Assembly: GCF_964355755.1 (NCBI RefSeq)
Contig: NC_092678.1
Span: 7,288,922 to 7,352,921, forward strand
From: Antedon mediterranea
Lineage: Eukaryota > Echinodermata > Crinoidea > Comatulida > Antedonidae
DNA: 64,000 nucleotides
Reading direction: 5' to 3'
The position numbers and the translations under genes were made by a program. The notes under the pieces were generated by a model, which saw only the letters and a list, made by a program, of their open reading frames with translations, made no database searches and was not told where the DNA came from. Within the stretch, counting starts at the first letter, position 1, and each line of letters starts with the position of its first letter. Positions 34,165 through 43,300 of the stretch are shown piece by piece.

Positions 34165-35340
34165 GACTCTACAGCTCCCTTTGTCGGTCGGTTGGTTGGT
34201 CGGTAAACACTAACTTTGAGCACGCGACTGCAGCCATGTATATGGCCTTGTTTTACTGTATTTTACACAAAATAAACGCCTTCTGTTCACGGATTTTAAA
34301 AAGGCACGTCACGATCAATTTGATGTTCACATGACACTGCAATCGGTCGTAATGTTTAATTTAAGCTATAACTGTTTATGGGTTAATTGAGCATATCATG
34401 ACATTTTCACAATTGTGTGTAAGGCTTTTAGGCTATTATACCTCTAGGCCTAGTTTCTTTATAAATTAAATTTTAATTGTATCGTATAATATTTTAAATT
34501 AAACCAGAGATGTACGCGTCCAACTAATATGACCGCGAATTACCGCTCTATACCTATTAAATCATCGTTTAATAGTACTTTTCAGTGTACGAAAAAAAAA
34601 TCTGTTCGCGTTTTTGGAAAATATTTTTTAGTCTATTGCTTTTGAAATACAACAGCACCACCTATTTGGTACTTTCGCCGCCAATGTTATTGTTATGACT
34701 GGTTTAGCGATGGAAGTACATTTTTGGTGAGATATATATGTACTAATTTAGATCAAAGAAGCATTTAAATTAACATCGTTGGAAAAAAAATAATTAGCCT
34801 AGATGAGTTTCAGTTGCCTGTCGTGTTGCTGTCTTTCAGAGGCCTAGTAGTATTAGGCCTAGGTGTTTTAACCTTGCTAGGCCTAGGCTTATTTGGTCGT
34901 TTGTTGACATAATTAACACTAACAGTAGGTGCATTTATAAAATCTATATAAATAGTAATATTTAATATGATTATTAAAAACCAAATGTTACTGTTTTAAT
35001 CACTGTGAATCAATAAGGTAGGCCTTCCCTTAGCTACGCCTACCTTTTATTTGATAAATGACAGGAATCTATTTAGATTAGATGTTTTATATTCGTGTAA
35101 TTTGGTGAATGATGAAAGGTTATATATCAACTCGGCTGTCGCCTCGTTGATATATAACCTTTCATCATTCACTTCATGCCATTATTTGTATCATTACACT
35201 CATAAACATTGATTAATTGTATACTAGTCTACTCTAGTCTACAGCTCGCCATGTCGGTCGGTTGGTCGGTCGGTCGGTAAACACTACGGTAACTTGAGCA
35301 CGCGACTGCAGCCATCTATGTGGCCTTGTTATTCATTAAA
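34165..35340. repeat. Two direct repeats flanking a 0.7-kb dispersed repeat
   Basis: GTCGGTCGGTTGGTTGGTCGG...GCACGCGACTGCAGCCAT occurs at about 34180-34250 and again at about 35250-35325. The segment between (about 34540-35215) matches 44790-45420 in inverted orientation, including TTTGGTCGTTTGTTGACATA and the hairpin at 35112-35178. It is a transposon-like unit of unknown class. Confidence 0.6.
35112..35178. other. Perfect 26-bp-arm hairpin
   Basis: GTGAATGATGAAAGGTTATA continues as TATCAA and pairs with TTGATATATAACCTTTCATC continuing as ATTCAC, across a 16-base loop. The copy at 44869-44935 has slightly decayed arms. Confidence 0.8.
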
Positions 35341-35752
35341 GAAGTGTTGATACAATTGTAGTGTATTGTATTTAAAATAAACTAGAGGTATACCCTTCAA
35401 GACTTGCACTATCTAAACGTGCTTTAACCTCGATTTTGACGTAAAGAATATGACCGCAAATTGACTGAACGTGGCATTTGGCCATCGCAAAGAGATATTG
35501 GAATTTGGCGTACTAACATAGCCGGATGATGGATGAAGAGGACTGTTTAGAAGGAGAAGGTGTAATAAATTAAAATTTATTAGAATAATATAGATCTTTC
35601 TATGCGTCACTTAAACTTTTTAAATGAAATATTGTATTGTAAACTAAATTCAAACTTATCATAGCACCATTTGAACTTTTTGATGAAATTTACATAAATG
35701 CATGAATTATTATCATTGTTATGCATACGGATCTTGTGACCCGAGACGACAT

Positions 35753-35965
35753 TGTTGGAGCGAGTGAGTGGCCGATATGTAGCCATAATATTGGCAAGAG
35801 TTCGAGGCTCACTCGCTCCATGGTTATGATGGTTGAACGAGTTTTCTCAGAAAAGGTCTATAAACCGTAGGTTCAGTGTACACATCTGGTTCATGTGCAC
35901 TTTAAAGAACCTCTAGTACATCTTTCGAGACGAGTAGGGGGTTAGCCGGTGTACTAGAAAAAAAC
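35753..35965 (+). mobile_element. tRNA-derived SINE, copy 2
   Basis: Starts GAGTGAGTGGCCGATATG, has GAGTTCGAGGCTC as a B-box relative, and shares the body TTCAGTGTACACATCTGG and TTTCGAGACGAGTAGGGGG with 12090-12324 and 48580-48845. Confidence 0.7.
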
Positions 35966-37280
35966 AGCAACTGTGATCACTCGTCATGAACTGGACTGAA
36001 CTAAGTATAACATTTCATTCAATGTGTTGATTTCATTGGTAATTTTGTTCTATTCAACAAAACAAGGATAATCAATGGTTCTATTCAACAGTCGTCTATT
36101 TGTCTGCCTCTCGATAGGCCGTTAGGTAATTCGACACCAAAAATTGCTCTTCCCTGTGGCCAGAATTTGAGAGGTCATTTCACATCTGAACCAAGAGAGA
36201 AGCAGCACACTTTATTCGATGACCGTGTAGGCTAAATTTGTCACAATTACTGTTGTCCACTAAGGATGACTGTTGTTTTGCTACTCTACTTCACACAGAA
36301 AAAACTGTTGAACGTCAGCCATTTTACATGTTTATTCGCATGCATATTAATCTGCTTTGTACAGTAGGCTACAGCCGGCCGTTTTGGCATTCTTTAATCT
36401 AGGCCTACAGTACAGATCAAAACCAAAATAATAATTAATTAAACACAATTACTTATGTGTGTTTTAAAACAAATAATTAATGTTTTGTAATAGCAATTTA
36501 ATCTTTTATGAAATATTTTTAATGTTTAACTCATATATAGTAATGTATAGTGATACAATGTTACCGTCATATGAATAAGGACTCTGGTAGTCTATCATTA
36601 TGCTTTTTAAACATTTAACTTATTAATGTATTAATTAAAAGAAAAAAGAAAGACAATTTTTAATGCCTTTTATTTCTTGGTTTTAATTTGGAGAAACCAG
36701 TTCCCCATAATAATTATAATGTATTTACACATTACATTTATCTTGGTAAGTGTCCTTAAAATATAAAACGGATTACATCAAGGAAAATAATATGAAAAGT
36801 TGCAGAGATCCCAATTAGGTGAGATACAAAAGTCATTTTAAATATGATAATGTTCAGAGTCATGGCTGGCGTTAGACGCTAAAATAATGTGTGTCTGAAC
36901 AGTTGGGGATTAGCGTACAACGCGTTGTATGACGCTTGTTATTAGTGAAAAACGGTTGATAATACCATTTTAGCGTACAATTGTAATTCAATGTTGTATC
37001 CAATCAGAACGTTTCCTGTTATGACGCGAAACAAGGTTTGACCTAGGCTGACATCCTGTATCATCAATGTGTGAGATGGATTTCAACAACAAAATTTTGT
37101 TTATGAAATGCAATGGCTTTTTGATAAAATGGAGTAATTAAAAATAAAAAGTATGTAAAGGTGTTTCAAAATAAATCTTTTCTGCAAAGAAAAATGTGTT
37201 GTTTAAAATGTATATTTATACCCCTCTAAACGCAAGCAACTCGCCAATTATAGGAAGGATAAACTATTTATTATTCATCG
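35966..37280. other. Stretch without a recognisable gene
   Basis: AT-rich, no exon with family similarity and no clear repeat ends. Confidence 0.4.
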
Positions 37281-37284
37281 TGCT

Positions 37285-37405
37285 TATAAACTAAGTCTCT
37301 CAATTGAGGCTTGGGGAGTGGAGTGGATTTGAACTAGGTTAGGACTGAACCCTGGACTCTGGGATTGGAAGGCAATCATGTTAACCACAAAGCTACATCC
37401 AAATA
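37285..37405 (-). mobile_element. tRNA(Gly)-like pseudogene or SINE head
   Basis: On the minus strand TTTGTGGTTAACATGATTGCC-TTCC-AATCCCAGAG is followed by CCAGGGTTCAGTCC. This resembles a tRNA with anticodon TCC and a B box. The acceptor stem is not conserved, so it is not a functional tRNA. Confidence 0.45.
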
Positions 37406-38605
37406 ACTAATTTTCCCCCATGATGACAACTACACACTTAGAACAACTATCCTCTAGGAAAACTACACTAGACAACCTACTATGTCGTAATAATCAAGAA
37501 AGTTGTTTTTGCCCATTGGGTGTCACTTTCTTGGTAGTTGCCTTAGAGGAAATGTTGTAATTGCTCTGAATCACTGAAGCGTATACAGTATCTATGTTTT
37601 ACAGGTGCTCTACGTATATATGCAAATTATGCTTGTTAAGCATGCTTCTTGCTTGACTCAGTAGGCTTGTGCTTTTGTGTGTATGCTGTTAACAAGCGGA
37701 TACCATTGTGGCGATTATGTGTTTACTGTGATGAAATATAGTTGGTAAGTGCAATTTAAAAGATAACTTGAGACGTTTTATATTTTATTCTTTATATAGT
37801 ATTTTAATATTTATACTGTTCATAATGTTTTATACATAGCATATTTTCTTATATATTATCTTATCCATTGTACAGTATTGTATGTTTTTAACTGTTGTTA
37901 TTTTTAGTGTAATTTGAACCTTGGAAGGCAAATTTCATTTACTTTGCATTTGACAATAAATTTTAACTTGAACTTGTATTTTTTACTTAAGTATAGTTTA
38001 AGCAAGATACATATGTAGTTGTGGGTCCTAGCTAAGTATTCAATATAGAGATCATTATTGGGCATTTTATTCCATGTCATAATTGAACACTGCTTTCAAC
38101 ACAATTATGTTCTCTCAATTTACTGTATACCACACTCAATAATAGTAATAAATTTGCAGAATATTTTCTTCCTTTATTTTAATAACATATATAGAAACAA
38201 ACATATTTATTTCACTCATTTTAAAAAAATGAAATAAAATTAACTGTTAAATTAACTAGAAACCACTGTCTGACAAAATGGCATATTCACCATTTTGTTT
38301 TATTTTCAGATATAATACAATTTTTAATGCCAATGTAATACCTAAGATGCGTTTAAGAGCTTCGGCTCATTGCATACCCGTTTTGTATCAAATAAGTTTA
38401 TAGAAATATTCTTGTGAAAGAAATACTGTATTATTTTGTTGTTGATACAAATAAATGGTACGTATATAGTACCGCGAATGATCTAACAATCAGTATTATG
38501 TTACGAGAAGAAAAAAAGAGGGGGGCACGCAGAGGATGGATTTGTCTAGGTGTTTTATAAGATTTCTTGAAAGAAAAAGAAATGTTGAAAATTGAATTGA
38601 AAACA
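37406..38605. other. Stretch without a recognisable gene
   Basis: AT-rich sequence with no supported exon. Confidence 0.4.
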
Positions 38606-38607
38606 AG

Positions 38608-38785
38608 TTAAAGCTCTATCTACACTACAAAAACTTTATGTGACCAAAAATGTGATGTGCCTATAGGCCTATATAGACATGATGACGTCATATCATTACC
38701 ATATTTGAGTATATCAATACCATATTTGGACACATCACACCTTTTTTGGCTAGTTTCATAATGTAGACAGAGAGCTTTAAAGTAG
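38608..38785. mobile_element. MITE of the CTCTGTCTACACTATCAAAC family
   Basis: AAAGCTCTATCTACACTA at the left, AATGTAGACAGAGAGCTTT at the right, and the shared interior ATGTGATGTGCC / GACATGATGACGTCATATCA / ACACATCACACCTTTTTTGG. Confidence 0.75.
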
Positions 38786-38867
38786 ACAATCAAAGAGAGA
38801 AAAAACAAGATTATCTGTTCACACACTACAATAGATAATGAAAGTTCTGAGCATTCATGTATTCACA

Positions 38868-38917
38868 ATAAAACAAATTGACATGAAAATTATCGTTTAG
38901 TGTTACCATGGAGATGT
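38868..38917 (+). promoter_or_regulatory. Conserved leader box, copy 3
   Basis: AATAAAACAAATTGACATGA is followed by AGTGTTACCATGGAGATGT, 78 bp before the ATG at 38995. It is nearly identical to 25094-25142. Confidence 0.5.
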
Positions 38918-38994
38918 AAATACTATATTAGCTCTAAAAAAGGATGATAGACAGGTTGTAGTCGGCCTGGTCTGGTATTTCTATAAGCTACAAA

Positions 38995-39075
38995 ATGAAA
39001 TTTCAATATTTAAAACTCATTTCTATTTCATATTTTGCCGTTTGTAAAGCATTTTGTAGTTTGTAAAGCATTTTG
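38995..39075 (+). pseudogene. Broken signal-peptide exon (module copy 3)
   Basis: MKFQYLKLISISYFAVCKAF aligns with the intact signal exons. TTTGTAAAGCATTTTGTA then occurs twice in tandem (about 39039 and 39058), which puts a TAA in frame before the second GTAAGT donor. Splicing from the first repeat would need a poor GTAGTT donor. Confidence 0.6.
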
Positions 39076-39539
39076 TAAGTTATACATTGTTTAAAAGTTT
39101 TCATGGCGAAAATCAATTTGTTGATATTATAAAGTCTGTGGTAAACCACGTGTGTGGTTCTACAAAAAACAGTTAAGTTTATTGAAGTTACAATCATTTA
39201 TATACTTTGATTATCATTAGTAGAACAGTTCAACTTAACTCAACTGCGTTTATGTCACCATATTTTGCGTTACTTTGATGATGAGAAAGTAGGAAGTCCT
39301 GGACCTTCTTGGCTAGTTTCCATTCACCATTTTTCTCGAGAAACAAGACTCTCCTATATCTAGTTTTCATCCCTGTCCACTATTAAGCCTTGTTATTGTT
39401 TTAGCTTTCACACGTCCATTAATGTTCCCAAGTTCCTAGATTTCGTTTGCATTTTTACTCCTGAGGACGATTAAAGCGTGTTGATTGAAACTTTAAGAAA
39501 CTGAACAGTTCTTTTCAGAACTACACGTGGTGTACCGCA

Positions 39540-39668
39540 TTTATCAATAAACCCGGAGTTGCTAGGTTGGTGTGAAAGGGGTATCTCCGGAGTTTCTCGA
39601 CGTTTCGAATGGTCATAAACCCCGGGGTGTCTCCGGAGACACTCCGGAGTTTTGGTGTGAAAGGGGTA
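39540..39668. repeat. Short inverted/direct repeat with CCGGAGTTT and GGTGTGAAAGGGGTA
   Basis: GTTGGTGTGAAAGGGGTATC occurs twice, and TCCGGAGACACTCCGGAG is dyad-symmetric. It is probably a small transposon fragment. Confidence 0.5.
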
Positions 39669-40154
39669 TTAGTTACTATATATTTTAGTGTTAAAATAAG
39701 AATCACATAAATATAATATCAATATCAATCTAAATTTTCTCTCCACTAAGCAGAAATGCATTCATTAATTTTAGACAGTATGGTCTGAATGTACACATTT
39801 CACAAACGGGCGTATGTTTAAAACGAAAATAGTACATTTGTATTGTTTTATTACATAAATGATTAGGGAAAATGTGTTGATGAGATATTAATTGAAAAAC
39901 AAATGTTAATATATGAATTGAACCAACAAAATATTTTTTAATATAACACAAACTATTCAGGTGGTCCTTATATAAATGTTACATTGAAGGCATATTAATG
40001 ATGTTGAATGTTCTGAGCAGTCATAGTATTCACAATAAAACAAATTGACATGAAAATGATAGTTTTTAGTTAAATATAACCAACAAGAAAAAAATATCTC
40101 ACTGTTAAAACACAATACAAGAGTAATAATGGACGTTTGCCATTCACAGTATTT

Positions 40155-40205
40155 CCAATAAAACCAATTGAAATGAAAATAATAGTATTGTTACCACGGA
40201 GATCT
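40155..40205 (+). promoter_or_regulatory. Conserved leader box, copy 4
   Basis: AATAAAACCAATTGAAATGA, then ATTGTTACCACGGAGATCT, about 100 bp before the ATG at 40302. A partial extra copy of the first half lies at 40029-40070 without the ACCATGG part. Confidence 0.45.
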
Positions 40206-40301
40206 TCAGAGACTCAACCATAATAAGCTCTAAATCAAGAAGAAATCCGTATTTTTTGCTGTGTTGTTCATTTATAATAGTCAGGTAGCTTAACAAGTTA
40301 C

Positions 40302-40368
40302 ATGGAATTTGAATATTGCAACCATATTGTTTTGATTTTATATTGGACTGTTTGCAAAGCTTCCATGC
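40302..40368 (+). CDS. Signal-peptide exon (module copy 4), intact; nearest to the receptor
   Basis: MEFEYCNHIVLILYWTVCKA, then SM, 67 bp, phase 1, with a GTAAGT donor. It is the only intact signal exon in the receptor-proximal module and can splice in frame to 44429 or 46182. Confidence 0.65.
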
Positions 40369-43300
40369 GTAAGTTATAAATTTGATATGAAACTATATAT
40401 TTGTGACTAAGTATAGTGTGGATGTATAGATTTCACATAAAAAAATAAATAAAAATACACGCAGTGGTATTAATAACACCGCTTAATATCAATCTGCCAC
40501 TGTTTTATCTACATAATTATTGGGAAAATGTTTTTATGAAATATCAATTGAAAACAAAATGTTGAAATTTGAATTGAAAATAACTAAATGAAATAGGCCT
40601 AAGATTTTTTTTTTTACTTTTGTAGAATCATTCTACTTTTATTATCATCAAACGTATTAGTGATGTTACAGAAATGTTGTAACAGACATTAGTTTATTCA
40701 AAGAAATTAAACATAACATAATCAAACTAACTAAATGTTAAGTTAAAAATTAATTTTCTTAATGCAGCGTATGGACATAACTAAAACATGAATAATATGC
40801 CATGACGATGTACATTTCAGGCTCGACATTAGCACTAAAGAGTCAAGTATATATTACACTCTCTCTTACCTAAACCTCCCACACACAACCATCAGCTCCG
40901 ACGTGTTAGATCGTTCACCCTCCCCAAAGTCCAGACACAACGCACAAAAAAATTTCATTACTTTCCACGGAGTTTTCAATGATTGGTGAATGATCAGTAG
41001 CTGAGTTATGATAAGCAAATTGTGAACCTCTATTGGTTTGTGTTACTGGATGTACTATGATGGCCATTGAAAGACTGATTTGTGGACTATGATATATTTT
41101 AGTATTACTTGTTTGGACTGTGTTATACTATGTGTTTACATATTTACTATTATATTTATGTCAACTTCATCACTGCTTACTTGATGCAATAAAAGGAAAT
41201 AAATAAAATAAAGTAAAAACAATGTGGTTATCTCGTATAGTGATGGATGCTATGAGCTACAAATTGAAATGTCAGTAAAGCTCTGTCTACACTATCAAAC
41301 TTAGACTTGCTCCAAGTCTGTATTTATTGTCTTTTTTATGTCATTCCACCACACGTCGTCGTTTTGATTTTTTTCTGAAAATCCAAACTCAAGTAATACA
41401 ACTATGAAACGCCATATGTGCAAAAATATTTATATTTTTACTAATATTAAGAAAAAACTCCGTCTGGAGCCCAGACTATATCAAACTTTATATGACAACA
41501 AAATGCGATGTGTCCATAATATGGACATGATAATGTCATATCACTATCATATCTGTGCATATCATCACCATATTTGTGCACATCACACTTTTTTTATCAA
41601 ACAAGTTTGATAGTGTAGACAGATCTTTATCCTATTTATAGTATTGTTTTTATGTTATATTGGGCTATTTATAAATAGCATGGTAAGTTACTCGTTGGTG
41701 GACGTTATTTAAGAACAATAGGTGGCGCTATAATACTAACTTATCTCTCACTTTATTAGTAGAATCAACCTGTCCAGATGTCCCGTATATAGAGGCAACA
41801 AACGGAACATTACGTTTTAATCAACTTCGTCTTGCCCTACTGAAAGCGTCTATTGAAGATGTATATACCGAGTGCTATATCAAATGGGATGGGATGTTCC
41901 AAACCTATAAATATAGAATTCAATTCGGTTTAAGAGGGAAGTATTATCTTTTTGTCTCTGATTTTTTAATTGTTATAGTGATTTTTTGTATAAAACGTCT
42001 GAGCATCATAAATGTCAAACGTTCGACAGCAAGGGGCGTCAACTTGATGCCCCTGAGTGCAGTTGAATGTGTGTAACGAACACTAATACTTACGGAAGCC
42101 CGTTCGGGCCACAAGTTAACTATATTTTAAAAGCTGTTATCTGGCGACCGCCACTTAATTATCTGGCGGCCGCCACTTAATTATCTGGCGGCCGCCACTT
42201 AATTATCTGGCAGCCGCCACTTAATTATCTGGCGGCCGCCACTTAATTATCTGGCGGCCGCCAGATAACTAAGATAATTGTAACTTTCCTAGACTTATTT
42301 GTACAGCCGTCGATTATTTTACATTTGAAGTAGTGCGCCACGTGCGTCGAGAATGTGTCGATGCATTTTTAGTTACCTCATAAGAGCATGATACGTCGCA
42401 TAATTTAGAATGACGAAAGAGTATAAGAGCATGGAAAGTCACATAAGAGCATGACGAAAGAGTATTTGAGCTTTAAGAAAGAGTATAAAAGCATTAAGAA
42501 AGATTATAAGAGCATTAAGAATGAGTATAAGAGCATTAGTTATGCACATAAGAGCATTAGGAATGAGTATAAGATAATGGTGTGCGGTATAAGAGCATAA
42601 TGAAATAGTTTGAGAGCATGACGTCACCGCATGTGAAGAGATTACTGGTGTTCCATATTTTATTGCATGCAACATCGCCTCTGATCCAATGCACGTACAT
42701 GTCACGTGATGGGACATGTACTAATTATTAAGTGGCGGCCGCCAGATAATTAAGTGGCGGCTGCCAGATAATTAAGTGGCGGCCGCCAGATAATTAAGTG
42801 GCGGCCGCCAGATAATTAAGTGGTGGCCGCCAGATAATTAAGTGGCGGCCGCCAGATAATTAAGTGGCGGCCGCCAGATAATTAAGTGGCGGCCGCCAGA
42901 TAACAGCTTTTAAAATATAGTTAACTTGTGGCCCGAACGGGCTTCCGTAAATACTGTCTCGAGAAGGTTATACGTTAACGACCTTACCACGTTGAAACAC
43001 CGGTTCTTCAGATTACCGAACAGAAGTTAAGCCACGTTGGACCCGGCCAGAGCTAGGATGGGAGACCATCTGGAATTTGAAATCAGCACTGCTAACTCGG
43101 GTGTCACGAAACCTAAGACCACGAAAGCTAAGACCCCCTAAGACCTAAGATCACGAAAGCTAAGACCCAAGACCTAAGATTACAAATATTTATCTTTCGC
43201 ACCTGCCTTGCTTGTATTTTAACTCCCAGCATTTATTCTGAATACCACACCTTAGAATTGGCACTTTCATGAAAAAGAATCACATAAAAAGTAACAAATA

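Noticed and set aside
37285-37405. Functional tRNA-Gly
   Set aside because: No matching acceptor stem and decayed arms; only A/B-box-like words remain.
42439-42717. 92-codon ORF on the minus strand rich in ILNALI
   Set aside because: Translation of the ~21-bp internal repeat of the foldback element.
42120-42920. Regular 22-bp repeats looking like a CRISPR array
   Set aside because: There are no unique spacers, the units are head-to-tail and inverted between arms, and the context is animal nuclear DNA.
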